In this document: positions 8,566-17,518 of the stretch, piece after piece | How the letters are laid out: each line of letters starts with the position of its first letter | How positions within the stretch are numbered: the first letter of the stretch is position 1 | DNA from: QHXQ01 sp045807745 | GTDB taxonomy: Bacteria; Acidobacteriota; Blastocatellia; Pyrinomonadales; Pyrinomonadaceae | Length of the DNA: 64,000 nt | Reading direction: 5' to 3' | Assembly: GCA_045807745.1 (NCBI GenBank) | Contig: JBJMGT010000015.1 | Location: 1-64,000, forward strand | Made by a program: the position numbers and the translations under genes | The notes under the pieces: generated by a model | The model's database searches: none | Seen by the model: only the letters and a program-made list of their open reading frames with translations | Told to the model about the DNA's origin: nothing

Positions 8566-10015
8566 CACTGAAACCTCAAATGCCAATGCGGAGCGTTTGT
8601 ACCAGTCTCATCCAAATAGTTTGGGGAGCCTTTCTGTCTAAAAATATCCGTTAATGCTCCCCATCGATTAAGTGGAATATTGTTACTGCGCACATCGCAG
8701 TTGATGCCGAGGCGGTGTTCGGCGTGCCGCTCATTGTCCTGCGACCAGTTGCCATCAATGTCGAACTTACCGCCATAAATCAGGCTCATGTCGTTATAGT
8801 TGAGCTTGTCTGCGTCAGGAATAGCGACATCTGGATAAAATTGCGCCTTGTAGTCGTTCGCAATCAACGGCAGGTTGTTAAGTGCCGTCGCCGTGCCGTA
8901 ATGGTTATCCGGATGGGTAGCGGTCGCCCCGATAAGAGTATAGTTAGCGCCAGCACCTAAGGAGGACAAGTTCTCAATTCTAACTAAGACACTGGCGTCC
9001 GTATTAAGGTCCCTGACCGAGGCCCGGATGATGACCAGCCCGCCGAAGATCGGCGCGGTATAGGTCGTACTGAAAACCCCCTCCGCATTTGTCATGCCTT
9101 GGGAGTGGGCCAGCGTGCCGAGCGGGCGGGCGACTCCCACCGCGTGCTGCACATGCCCGCCACTGCCCTGTGGGTCCGGCGCGAGCGTCAGATTAATGGC
9201 CTGATTGGCGATGCTATGTCCGGAAGGGTTGGAGATGGTCACAGTTACGGTCGCCGTGTTCGTCCCGCCAGTCCCGCTCGGCCGAATCTCACCCGGACTA
9301 ATATCAAGGTCTACGTCCGTCACATTGCAAATTGAATTAGCGAAGGCCTGCACGACCGACGATTTGCACAGCCCATGCACCGGCTCGAAGTGCCACTCCG
9401 TCGCCTCCCACCTCGCCAAGAGGTTGGCCGTGCCCACGTTCTGCCCCGCCGCCAGCCCATTGCCGTCTATGGTCGCCACCTCCGGCGCGTAGCTCAGCCA
9501 GTCGATGAAGACCCAGCCGCTCACATCATACCCGTAGGTCGAGCCGTAGCAGTCTTGGTTGCGCTCGGTGGCGACGAGTTGCGAGGTGTCCTGCGGGAAG
9601 GTCGGGATGCCGCAGTCGGTGGCCAGCGCGCTGATGAAATTGTCGGGGCAGCAGTTCTGGCAGGCGTAGCTGCTTGCTATGCCGTGCGCTATATCGACTT
9701 GCTCGGCGCGGCCGATGAGCACCAGATTCTCCGCTCCACGCATCGACCAGTGCAGTTGTCCGCGCGTCGCGTTGCGCGGGATGGTGTGCCCGTGCGCGTC
9801 CGGCACTTGCTCGTCGCGCAGCCGGCGCAGGTCGAGCGTGGTGGTCTGTTCGCCGGCCAGCGACTTCAGCCCCGGCGCGTAAGTCCCGGCAATCGTTCCG
9901 TCCGCGCCCGTGTAGTTCAACTGCAAAAAGTATTGCTGCGCGTGGTCGGTCGTGTTTTTGATATAGACAATCGTCCGCGTGTCGCCTTCAATCCGCCACG
10001 GGTAGCCGCCCGTCC
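8565..10015 (-). CDS. C-terminal part of a frameshifted secreted/surface protein
   Basis: This frame continues the protein encoded at 9988-11283 after a one-base shift near the CCC at 10014-10016. Removing one base joins them as ...EAQRTGGYPWRIEGDT..., followed by IVYIKNTTDHAQQYFLQLNYTG. The region holds the Cys-containing block duplicated at 7408-7590 (CQNCCPDNF), then a bacterial Ig-like segment (about DLDISPGEIRPSG, TVTVTISNPSGHSIANQ, TNAEGVFSTTYTA). It ends PHWHLRFQ and overlaps the next gene. Its own apparent start is only an internal TTG, so it is not an independent gene. Function unknown; a surface or matrix protein is likely. Confidence 0.6.
9583..9766. repeat. copy 2 of a ~183-bp direct repeat
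   Basis: Parental copy of the segment at 7408-7590, lying inside the frameshifted secreted-protein gene. The matching stretch begins at GAGGTGTC and ends at the codons for RGQLHWS on the minus strand. Confidence 0.85.
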
Positions 10016-11283
10016 CGCTGCGCTTCGATGTCCCACAGCGGCACTTGAAACACTTGATCGAGACTCTGGCTCACACTCTGCGCGCCCAGCAACACACTAC
10101 CCGCCGCGCCCGTGTGCTCGAACTCAAGCCCGGCGCTCGCCACGTTACGCTCGATGTGGCTGCGCGCCAGCGCGTCCGTCAGATTAAACGTGTCAGCCCC
10201 ACCGGGCGCAAGTTGCAATGCCGGCAGTGAGACGACGCCCGTCGTGCCGTCCTGCAACGTGTAGGGCATACGCCCCGTGATCGTGGTCGCGTCCGTGCCG
10301 ACGTTGCGCGCCACGACGACTGGCGTCAATGGCTCGCCCGCGACGCTGCCCAGCCGCAAGCCCACGCCCTGATACGTGTTTGCTTTCCCCTTCGCCGGAT
10401 CGGTGAAACGCGCCCACGAGGAATAACCTCTATCTGCATCGTCAATAAACAGCCGGGCCAACACTGCCCCACCAGCGCCCGTATGCGTGAGCGAAACGCC
10501 GCCCACCTGTTTCAATGTCCCGCCATGCGCGCCGGCCAGATCGGTCAAGGGGTCGAGCACGCGCGTCTCGTGCGCCAGCAGTGTGAACGTCAACGACTCG
10601 TCTTGGCGCGGCGCTATGCCGTCCACCCGTGCCGTCACCGACAGCGCCTCGTCCGTCGTGTTCGAGACGGCGACCCGCACCGCACAATGATGAGACGGCA
10701 GCCACCAGACACTTTCCAGACGCGGCGACGCGAACTGCACAGCCGGCTCGGCAAATTTCTCTTCAAACACAAGACTGTGCTCCGCGTCCATCAGATAGAC
10801 CTGCGCGCCGAGCATCAGGTCCGCCCCACTATAGGAAACTTGCAAGCTGCCCTCTTGAAACGCCTCGTCGCCGCCGACCCAGTCGCGCAGATCGATCTCG
10901 CGGAACGAGTTGCCCGGCACGGGCACGGGCGGGAAGAAGCGCCGTGCGCCGCTCAGCCCGAACAACGTCGGGCGCACGTCGAGCGGCTGCGGCCCCTTGT
11001 TGTTAAGCATCAAGGTCGCGCGCATGTGGTGGCGCACACTGTAGTAAGTCGCCGCCAACAGGTGCGGCTGTGCAGGATCGGACAAAGACGAGCACGTGGG
11101 GCAGGCGGCCGGGTCGTCTACGTTCTGCGCACCTGTCGATGCACTCGCCGCGCTTGCGCCGGCATCCGCTGGCACAGCGAACGGGAGCGCGCCAGAGCTG
11201 ACCAATATCAGAAACGCGAGGCAGCTAATGAGAAGCTGTAAGCGGACGGCTGTATAACGGCGCTGCTGAATTTGGCTCTGCAT
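9988..11283 (-). CDS. N-terminal part of a frameshifted secreted/surface protein
   Basis: The gene starts at 11283, because AGGAG lies 8 bases upstream of that ATG; the open frame extends 8 codons further. The start MQSQIQQRRYTAVRLQLLIS leads into a long hydrophobic signal/anchor, then an Ala/Ser-rich stretch with a CPTC pair. The rest is repetitive beta-sandwich-like sequence (HHMRATLMLNNKGPQPLDV, VAVSNTTDEALSVTARV, VVVARNVGTDATTITGRM), as in large adhesin-like proteins. The frame stops at 9988 after GRLPVAD, while the +1 frame carries on with a conserved-looking sequence. I infer one gene of about 900 codons broken by one base near 10015, either a mutation or an assembly error. Confidence 0.6.
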   Translation of the reverse strand: MQSQIQQRRYTAVRLQLLISCLAFLILVSSGALPFAVPADAGASAASASTGAQNVDDPAACPTCSSLSDPAQPHLLAATYYSVRHHMRATLMLNNKGPQPLDVRPTLFGLSGARRFFPPVPVPGNSFREIDLRDWVGGDEAFQEGSLQVSYSGADLMLGAQVYLMDAEHSLVFEEKFAEPAVQFASPRLESVWWLPSHHCAVRVAVSNTTDEALSVTARVDGIAPRQDESLTFTLLAHETRVLDPLTDLAGAHGGTLKQVGGVSLTHTGAGGAVLARLFIDDADRGYSSWARFTDPAKGKANTYQGVGLRLGSVAGEPLTPVVVARNVGTDATTITGRMPYTLQDGTTGVVSLPALQLAPGGADTFNLTDALARSHIERNVASAGLEFEHTGAAGSVLLGAQSVSQSLDQVFQVPLWDIEAQRDGRLPVAD

Positions 11284-11667
11284 GTGAGGTGCTCCTGTAC
11301 ATAGCACGATAGGCTGCTAGTTTGGTCAGGGTGTAGACGGGCGAAGTATGCTCGATTGCGTTGGCGAGGATTGTTTGTCATGGTGGAAAGAGATTCCATG
11401 ACTTCGTTCCATGCGCGGGCGTTTATGTGAGTCTGACGTAGTGGGACATCGGCGATAACAAATTCCGAAACGCATCCTACGCCGCGACCTCGCGCCGGTC
11501 AAGCATTATTTAGGAGGCGCGTCTCGCGGGCACGTTGAACCTTATAGAAGTGCCGGGCGGATGCGAGACCCTTCGGCCCGTATGTTATACTTTGCCCTTG
11601 CCAAACTCATTAACAGCATAATGTGAATTGAGTATTCGTGTGATTAGTTCGGAGTGAAATTAAACAG
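11284..11667. other. intergenic region between divergent genes
   Basis: About 380 bases without a gene. It must hold promoters for RNase J (plus) and the secreted-protein operon (minus). A TATACT at 11586-11591 is a possible -10 element for RNase J, but no good -35 precedes it. I see no hairpin of note. Confidence 0.4.
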
Positions 11668-13338
11668 GTGAGCAAAGTAATTGAAATTATTCCCCTCGGC
11701 GGCATCGGCGAGTTTGGGATGAACTGCATGGCGGTGCGCTATGGCGACGAGATGATCGTCGTGGACGCAGGCATGGGCTTTCCCGCAGAGAGCGCTTACG
11801 GCGTGGATGTGTGTGTGCCCGACTTCGAGTTCCTCGAACCATACCGCGACGACCTGACCGCCATCGTGCTCACGCATGGGCACGAAGATCACTTGGGTGC
11901 GCTGCCTTATATCCTCAAAAAATTCAACGTGCCCGTCTATTGCTCGCACTTCACTGCGGGGCTGGCCGAGAGCAAGCTGGAAGAGCACGATCTGACGCGC
12001 GACGTGCTTATCCATCGCGTCGAGCCGCGCGAGGTGGCCGAGATCGGCGTCTTCAAAGTCGAGTTCATCCGCGCCTCGCACTCGCTCATAGATTGTTTCT
12101 CGCTCGCTATCACGACGCCGCTCGGCACGATCATACACACCGGCGATTACAAGGTGGACGAGACGCCCGTCATCGGTGAGCCGATTGATTTGCGCACGCT
12201 CCGGCGCTACGGGCAGGAAGGCGTGCTCGCCCTGCTCTCCGATTCGACCAATGCGACCGTACCGGGTCGCACGCCGTCGGAGCGCGCCGTCATCCCCGCG
12301 TTTGAAGAGATATTCGCCGAAGCCGAAGGGCGCATCATCGTCGCCGCGTTCGCCTCTTCCATTCATCGTTTGCAGATCGTCTTCGACGTGGCGCAGCAGT
12401 TTGACCGCAAGGTCTGCGTGCTGGGGCGCTCGATGATGAAGAACGTGGAGATCGCCGACCGGCTCGGTTACCTCGACGTGCACGAGAACGAGATGGTCTC
12501 GCTGCAAGAGGCGCGGCAGATGCCCGACCACGAGATCGTCTATCTCGTCACCGGCTCGCAGGGCGAACCGCGCGCAGCGCTCGCGCAGATGTCCACGCAA
12601 TCATACAAGGGCTTAAGCATCGGCGAAGGCGACACGGTCATCCTCTCGGCGCGCATCATTCCGGGCAACGAGCGCGCCATCTCGCGCATGATCGGCGACA
12701 TCTATAAACGCGGCGGCATGATCATCGACGAGAAGCGCCGCCTGATCCACGTCAGCGGGCACGCCTCGCAGGAAGACATACGCATCATGACCGAGGCTGT
12801 GCGGCCCAAGTTCGTCGTGCCCATCCACGGCGAGTACCGCATGCTCTATCGCCACAAAGAATTTCTGCGCAACCACGCCGACATCGCCGACGAGCAGATC
12901 GTCCTGATCGAAAATGGCGACGTGCTCGAACTCGATGGCGAGCGGGCGCGCGTCATCGCTCAACGCGAGATCGGCCGCGTCTTCATCGATGAGACCGGCT
13001 TCGAGGAGATCAACCGCGAGACCGTGCGCGAGCGCCGACAACTTGCGAACGACGGCGTGGTCACACCCGTCGTCACCATCAGTGAAGCGACCGGCGCACT
13101 TGAAGTGCCCCCAGAGATTATGACGCGCGGCCTGCTCGGCACGGATAACGCAAACGGCACGGACGGCTTCGTACGCCAACTCCAACGCATCGTCACCGAG
13201 GCGGTCGAGAACGCCCCCGCCGCCGAACGCCGCGACACGACGCTACTGAAAGAGCGCGTCCGCGTCGAACTCAAACGCTACATTCAGAAACAGACCGGCT
13301 CGCGCCCCATCATCGTGCCGGTCGTCGTGCAGGTCTAG
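11668..13338 (+). CDS. rnj: ribonuclease J
   Basis: Metallo-beta-lactamase/beta-CASP ribonuclease with 5'-to-3' exonuclease and endonuclease activity, central to mRNA decay and rRNA maturation in bacteria that have it. 556 residues, the normal length. Motifs: LGGIGEFGMN near the start, zinc-binding HGHEDHLGALPYIL (about 70-83), a later HTGDYK, the beta-CASP motif VSGHASQEDI and PIHGEYRML, and a C-terminal RNase J domain. The start is GTG; a GGAG lies about 13 nt upstream, a little far, and no in-frame ATG fits better. It is followed by a foldback repeat and the ACT-domain gene. Confidence 0.96.
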   Translation: MSKVIEIIPLGGIGEFGMNCMAVRYGDEMIVVDAGMGFPAESAYGVDVCVPDFEFLEPYRDDLTAIVLTHGHEDHLGALPYILKKFNVPVYCSHFTAGLAESKLEEHDLTRDVLIHRVEPREVAEIGVFKVEFIRASHSLIDCFSLAITTPLGTIIHTGDYKVDETPVIGEPIDLRTLRRYGQEGVLALLSDSTNATVPGRTPSERAVIPAFEEIFAEAEGRIIVAAFASSIHRLQIVFDVAQQFDRKVCVLGRSMMKNVEIADRLGYLDVHENEMVSLQEARQMPDHEIVYLVTGSQGEPRAALAQMSTQSYKGLSIGEGDTVILSARIIPGNERAISRMIGDIYKRGGMIIDEKRRLIHVSGHASQEDIRIMTEAVRPKFVVPIHGEYRMLYRHKEFLRNHADIADEQIVLIENGDVLELDGERARVIAQREIGRVFIDETGFEEINRETVRERRQLANDGVVTPVVTISEATGALEVPPEIMTRGLLGTDNANGTDGFVRQLQRIVTEAVENAPAAERRDTTLLKERVRVELKRYIQKQTGSRPIIVPVVVQV

Positions 13339-13343
13339 GGCAA

Positions 13344-13408
13344 GGGATGAAGGATGAGGGCTGAGGGATGAATCAGAATAGTTCATCGCTCTGCCTTCAT
13401 CCATCATC
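13344..13408. repeat. imperfect heptamer-word foldback, RNase J/ACT gap
   Basis: Left side 13344-13371 reads as four diverged 7-bp words: GGGATGA, AGGATGA, GGGCTGA, GGGATGA. Bases 13346-13361 pair with 13393-13408 at 14 of 16 positions plus one G-U. It lies directly after the RNase J stop. Confidence 0.65.
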
Positions 13409-13448
13409 GTTTCCTCTATTGTCTTTGTGGTTTTAAATCGGCGCGCAC

Positions 13449-13904
13449 ATGACAGACGCCCCACAGACACAAGATGCTGCTGCATTGCTGCGCCGCACGA
13501 AGATTGAAGTCGCGCCGGCCACTTTCGTCCTCGTCCGACTTAGTCATCAAGACTGGGCGCGGCTGCTTGAACAACCGGAACTCAGCCCGCGCCCCGACGT
13601 GCCCTTCATGCTTCTGCGCGACGCGCACGAGGTCACGCTGCTGTTGGAAGAAGATGACTGGCGCGCGATGCGCCACGCGGCCCGCGATGCGCGCGTCGAG
13701 AGCGGATTCCGACTCGTTACATTTAATCTTGAACTCGGCTGGAATGTGACCGGCTATCTCGCGCTGGTGACCGACATACTTGCGCGCGCCGGTCTGCCCA
13801 TCGGTGCGCTCACTGCCTTCTCACGCGATCATTTGCTCATCAAACAGACCGATCTCGGCGCGGCCCTCAACGCGCTCAGCCCACACGTCGCGGAGTTGTG
13901 TTGA
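13449..13904 (+). CDS. ACT-domain protein
   Basis: 151 residues. The C-terminal half (about 80-145) has the signature of the CASTOR/ACT_7 type ACT fold: FRLVTFNLELGWNVTGYLA, then VTDILARAGLPIGALTAFSRDHLLI. ACT domains bind amino acids or other small ligands to control a partner. No catalytic domain is attached, so this is either a stand-alone ligand sensor or a structural protein. It precedes a dehydrogenase by only 6 bp, suggesting co-transcription, but the ligand and partner cannot be read from sequence. Confidence 0.75.
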   Translation: MTDAPQTQDAAALLRRTKIEVAPATFVLVRLSHQDWARLLEQPELSPRPDVPFMLLRDAHEVTLLLEEDDWRAMRHAARDARVESGFRLVTFNLELGWNVTGYLALVTDILARAGLPIGALTAFSRDHLLIKQTDLGAALNALSPHVAELC

Positions 13905-13910
13905 CACACG

Positions 13911-14684
13911 ATGCAGGTTGACTGGACACAGCAGGTCGTTATGGTCACCGGCGCGTCGAGCGGCATCGGCCGCGCGCTGGCGATAGAACTCGGTCGGCGC
14001 GGTGCGAGCGTCGGCTTGCTGGCGCGGCGGGCTGCGGCGTTGGCGGAGATCGTGCGCGAGGTCGAAACAGTCGGCGGGCGGGCGCTCGCGTTGCCGGCCG
14101 ACGTAACAGATGCGAACGCTGTGCGCGCGGCCGCTGACGAGTTGCGCGCGCAGTTTGGCCGAGTTGACGTGCTCGTGGCGAACGCGGGCGTGGGCGGCCA
14201 AGTAGGCGGCCCGCAGTTCGATGCGCGCGATGTGGCGGACGTGCTCAACATCAACGTGGTCGGCGCGGCCAACAGTATCGCGGCCGTGGTGCCGGAGATG
14301 ATCGAGCGCGGGCGCGGGCAGTTGGTGGCGATCTCAAGTCTCGCCGCCTACCGGGGCCTGCCGAAGTCCGCGCCCTATTGCGCGAGCAAGGCGGCGCTGA
14401 CAGCCATGTGTGAGAGCCTACGGCTCGACCTCGGTGGCACAGGTGTGGACGTGACCATCATCCATCCCGGCTTTATCAAGACGCAGCTCACAGCCATCCG
14501 CCACGCGCGCATGCCCTATCTCATGGAGTTGGACGCGGCGATAAAAAAGATCGTGCGGGCGATTGAGCAGCGCCGCAAAATTTACTCGTTCCCGTGGCAA
14601 CTGGCGAGCCTCGTCCGCTTAGGTCTCATCATGCCCGTCGCCTTCTACGACCGCATCGCCATGCGCAACTCGTTTCGCGAATAA
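13911..14684 (+). CDS. short-chain dehydrogenase/reductase
   Basis: NAD(P)-dependent oxidoreductase of the classical SDR family, 257 residues. The Rossmann motif TGASSGIGRALA is at about 13-24; NAG appears as VANAGVGG; the catalytic Ser-Tyr-Lys set is seen in ISSLAAYRGLPKSAPYCASK. An Arg after the glycine motif (GLLARR) favours NADP(H). The C-terminus ends in a hydrophobic/basic stretch (MPVAFYDRIAMR) as in membrane-associated SDRs of lipid metabolism. It sits between the ACT-domain gene and uppP with gaps under 30 bp. The substrate is unknown. Confidence 0.88.
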   Translation: MQVDWTQQVVMVTGASSGIGRALAIELGRRGASVGLLARRAAALAEIVREVETVGGRALALPADVTDANAVRAAADELRAQFGRVDVLVANAGVGGQVGGPQFDARDVADVLNINVVGAANSIAAVVPEMIERGRGQLVAISSLAAYRGLPKSAPYCASKAALTAMCESLRLDLGGTGVDVTIIHPGFIKTQLTAIRHARMPYLMELDAAIKKIVRAIEQRRKIYSFPWQLASLVRLGLIMPVAFYDRIAMRNSFRE

Positions 14685-14711
14685 CCGATCAGATATTTAA
14701 CGACACACATC

Positions 14712-15617
14712 ATGACTATCTTCCAAGCCATCATCTTCGGACTAGTACAGGGGCTGACCGAGTTTATCCCCGTCAGCTCAACCGCGCATTTGATCTTCGC
14801 CAGTCGTTGGCTCGGCCTGTATGCGGGCCAACCTCTGCGCGCGGAACAGACGACTGCCACCATCGCCGTCGTCCAACTCGGCACGCTCGTCGCCGTGCTC
14901 ATCTACTTCGCCTCGGACATACTCGCGATCACGGTCGCCTTCATCCGCGATCATCTCGCGCTCTTGCAGCGTGGGCGGGCGGACGGTGTGCGTGCTGCCG
15001 ACGGCTCAACTGTGCAGCGTCGTTTCGGCCTGTCGGATGAGGCTTGGCTCGGCTGGCTGGTGATCATCGGGTCGTTGCCGGTCGGGATCGTCGGACTGTT
15101 GTTCAAACACCAGATCGAGGGTACGTTCACGAAGAACCTGTGGGTCATCGCCACGATGATGATCGTGATCGCGCTGCTGCTCGCGTTGGCCGAGAAAGTT
15201 GGTACACAGCGGCGCGGCATGGCGGAGTTGGGATTGGTCGATGCGCTCGCGGTCGGGGGCGCGCAAGTGTTGGCGCTGATTCCAGGTGCGAGCCGTTCAG
15301 GCTCGACCATCATGGGCGGGCTGTTCGCGGGCGAGCGGCGCGAGACGGCGGCCCGCTTTTCGTTTCTGCTTTCGATGCCAGCTATCGCCGCCAGCGGTCT
15401 GCTCGAACTTAAAGAGGCGGTGCACAAACTCCCGCCGGGCGAGTGGATGTCGCTCGCCGTCGCCACCATCGTGGCCGGGCTGGTCGGCTACGCTACGATC
15501 TGGTTCCTGCTTCGCTACCTGCGCACACACTCAACCGCGATCTTCATCGGCTATCGGCTCATCCTCGGCAGCGCACTCCTGTTCCTGCTCTGGCGTGGGC
15601 TGATTCAGGCAACCTGA
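14712..15617 (+). CDS. uppP: undecaprenyl-diphosphatase UppP (BacA)
   Basis: Integral membrane phosphatase that recycles undecaprenyl diphosphate to the monophosphate carrier for peptidoglycan and other envelope polymers; overproduction of the family gives bacitracin resistance. 301 residues, slightly long because of a cytoplasmic/loop insertion around 85-110 (RGRADGVRAADGS). Motifs: LVQGLTEFIPVSSTAHL (about 10-26) and PGASRSGSTIMGGLFAG, both needed for catalysis. It probably shares a transcript with the SDR gene. A perfect foldback repeat follows 4 bp after its stop. Confidence 0.96.
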   Translation: MTIFQAIIFGLVQGLTEFIPVSSTAHLIFASRWLGLYAGQPLRAEQTTATIAVVQLGTLVAVLIYFASDILAITVAFIRDHLALLQRGRADGVRAADGSTVQRRFGLSDEAWLGWLVIIGSLPVGIVGLLFKHQIEGTFTKNLWVIATMMIVIALLLALAEKVGTQRRGMAELGLVDALAVGGAQVLALIPGASRSGSTIMGGLFAGERRETAARFSFLLSMPAIAASGLLELKEAVHKLPPGEWMSLAVATIVAGLVGYATIWFLLRYLRTHSTAIFIGYRLILGSALLFLLWRGLIQAT

Positions 15618-15621
15618 CGAT

Positions 15622-15701
15622 TGCGGAATGCGGATTTCGGATTGCGGATTATAAAGCCGACTTTGCCTGTTAAATCCGCAATCCGAAATCCGCATTCCGC
15701 A
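15622..15701. repeat. perfect 29-bp heptamer-word foldback, uppP/PilZ gap
   Basis: Arm 15622-15650 reads as TGCGGAA, TGCGGAT, TTCGGAT, TGCGGAT, T. It is the exact reverse complement of 15673-15701, with a 22-nt loop. There is no T-run directly after. Fourteen bases (TCGGATTGCGGATT) are shared with the foldback at 37502-37585. Confidence 0.9.
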
Positions 15702-15780
15702 TTTCCGCTGATTCAGTTAAACTCTTTATGCCCCTCCTTGCCGTAGAAGAATTTCCGAAGAAGAGAGGGCTAACTTTGGC

Positions 15781-16110
15781 ATGAATGACGAAACTAACCG
15801 CGAACTGACGGGCCCCGCCACCCAACGCCCGCGCAGCCCGCGCGTGCCCGTCAACTTTACTGTCGATCTACAAGGGCAGACCGTGGGCGGCGAGCCGTTC
15901 AAGGTCAAGGCCGAAGCGGTGCGCGTCAGCCGTTCAGGGGCAACGCTCATCTCCGAGGCGGTCGTCACGGTCGGCGCGGTCGTCCACCTGACCGCCCCGT
16001 TCGGGCGCACACTCGCGGCGGAAGTGAACGGCATCTGGACGGACGCGGAGGATGGCCGGCAACGTATCGGCATCAAATTGCTCGACCCGCACGGCTGGTT
16101 TAGCGAGTGA
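15781..16110 (+). CDS. PilZ-domain protein
   Basis: 109 residues, essentially one PilZ domain. PilZ proteins bind cyclic di-GMP with an N-terminal RxxxR and a later (D/N)xSxxG motif. Here RSPRVPV (about 18-24) and VRVSRSGATLI (about 48-58) correspond; the acidic/Asn residue of the second motif is Arg, so c-di-GMP binding is not certain. The rest, VVHLTAPFGRTLAAEVNGIW and QRIGIKLLDP, is typical of the barrel. It is a stand-alone small effector downstream of uppP. Confidence 0.75.
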   Translation: MNDETNRELTGPATQRPRSPRVPVNFTVDLQGQTVGGEPFKVKAEAVRVSRSGATLISEAVVTVGAVVHLTAPFGRTLAAEVNGIWTDAEDGRQRIGIKLLDPHGWFSE

Positions 16111-16453
16111 GCGCGCGGCGCGCGGCGCGGTCTCCGCACCAAAGCGCCCGCCCGTAACCCACCGGCCCATAAAAATAAAGCTACAGTTGCGCCGCCGGCT
16201 GTGCTAATATCCGCTCCCTCAAACGATGGGGGAGTGGCCGCACTTCCTCGCTTACATTTGATTAGGTTGGCGCACCCTCAATTAAGGCGCACGCCATTGC
16301 GCATTCCCGTTAACTGCCTCGCGCAGTTGAGACTCAAGCCAATCTTCCAATTCTGACACGGTGACGGTCTGGACTCTCACTTACCGTGTCCGCCGAAGTG
16401 CTTACCCATAATGGCAATGCTTCGAGCGCCGCACCGTCCCAAGGGTGAAGATC
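16111..16453. other. leader region upstream of the SIR2-STAND module
   Basis: About 340 bases without a gene. TAATAT (16205-16210) is a possible -10 but its -35 is poor. A hairpin at 16355-16390 is described separately. AAGGG precedes the SIR2 ATG by 8 bases. The region must contain the promoter for the SIR2 and STAND genes, because the PilZ gene ends 343 bp upstream. Confidence 0.45.
16355..16390 (+). promoter_or_regulatory. hairpin in the SIR2 leader
   Basis: GACACGGT (16355-16362) and its exact complement ACCGTGTC (16383-16390) are separated by 20 nt, about 64 bp before the SIR2 start codon. It could be an operator dyad or an RNA hairpin. There is no T-run. Confidence 0.35.
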
Positions 16454-17461
16454 ATGAGCGAACAATTTGTCGAAGTAGATACCCCCGCCATCGGGCAGGG
16501 TAATGGGCTGAAGTCTGAGAAGAAGCAGCGCCCGCCATACCGCCCGATTGCCGGTCTCTTACGGCAGGGGCACGTCGTGCCCTTCTTAGGTTCCGGCGTG
16601 AATATGGTTCAGCGCCCTGATGCCAAGGCTAAGTTCGACCACGACAAGTCGGAGTTCTTGCCCAACGGGCAAGAACTGGCGAGTTGGTTGGCGGCGAAGT
16701 GCAAATTTCCCTCCCAAGAAGTGACCGACCTGTCCGACCTCGCCAAGGTGGCCTCGTATTATGTCGATATACACGGCCGTCCAGTGCTGTTTGAAGAACT
16801 GCGCGGCATCTTTCATAAGAATTATGACCCGACCGGTCTTCATACCTATCTGGCCGAAGTCGCCAGTGCCAAACCGCTCTTGATTGTTACGACCAACTAC
16901 GACGTGATGACTGAGAAGGCTTTCGATGACAAGGGCGTGCCCTATCATTTAGTCATCCATCAGACAGAGCGTAAAGATAAGTTAGGCTCCGTCTTGTGGT
17001 GGAAGCCCGGCGAGGCTAGTGCGATCAATATCGTCCCGAACCAGCTCAACATTGATCTGAAGAGCGCGAGCGTCATCTACAAAATGCACGGCACGGTGGA
17101 TCGGTCGCTGAATGATCAGGACAGCTACGTTATCACCGAAGACGATTATGTGGACTTCCTCACCTTGATGACCAAAAAAGCGGCCGTGCCAAAGCAGTTT
17201 ATCCGCCACTTCAACGAACGGCAGTTCTTATTCCTTGGTTACGCGTTGCGCGACTGGAATCTGCGGCTCGTGCTGCGGCAGGTGACGGCTGAAGCCGCGC
17301 TCGCCAATCGCCGCTCGTGGGCTATCCAAGTCGATCCCTCAGCCCTTGATCAGGCGCTCTGGAGCAAGCGCTCCGTGACCATCTACGACGTAGCCATGGA
17401 TGAGTTCATGCGCGAGTTGCGCGCCGCGGACGCAGCCTTATTGGCGGCGGCAACGACCTGA
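16454..17461 (+). CDS. SIR2-family (SIR2_2-like) NAD-consuming effector candidate
   Basis: 335 residues. Sirtuin-fold motifs are plain: VVPFLGSGVN (about 41-50) for NAD binding, LLIVTTNYDVM (142-152), the catalytic-type His212 in IYKMHGTVD, and FLFLGYALRDWNLRLVL (258-274), which marks the prokaryotic SIR2_2 group rather than protein deacetylases. Proteins of this group in Thoeris, DSR and Avs5 deplete NAD during phage infection; that activity is inferred here. I chose ATG 16454 with AAGGG 8 bases upstream; a GTG at 16445 is also in frame. There is no transmembrane segment. The STAND gene begins 57 bp downstream on the same strand. Confidence 0.85.
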   Translation: MSEQFVEVDTPAIGQGNGLKSEKKQRPPYRPIAGLLRQGHVVPFLGSGVNMVQRPDAKAKFDHDKSEFLPNGQELASWLAAKCKFPSQEVTDLSDLAKVASYYVDIHGRPVLFEELRGIFHKNYDPTGLHTYLAEVASAKPLLIVTTNYDVMTEKAFDDKGVPYHLVIHQTERKDKLGSVLWWKPGEASAINIVPNQLNIDLKSASVIYKMHGTVDRSLNDQDSYVITEDDYVDFLTLMTKKAAVPKQFIRHFNERQFLFLGYALRDWNLRLVLRQVTAEAALANRRSWAIQVDPSALDQALWSKRSVTIYDVAMDEFMRELRAADAALLAAATT

Positions 17462-17518
17462 CCCACGCCCCCCGTTTCATAAATCGTGCACCCGCGCCTG
17501 TTGCAATGGAGAAGCATT

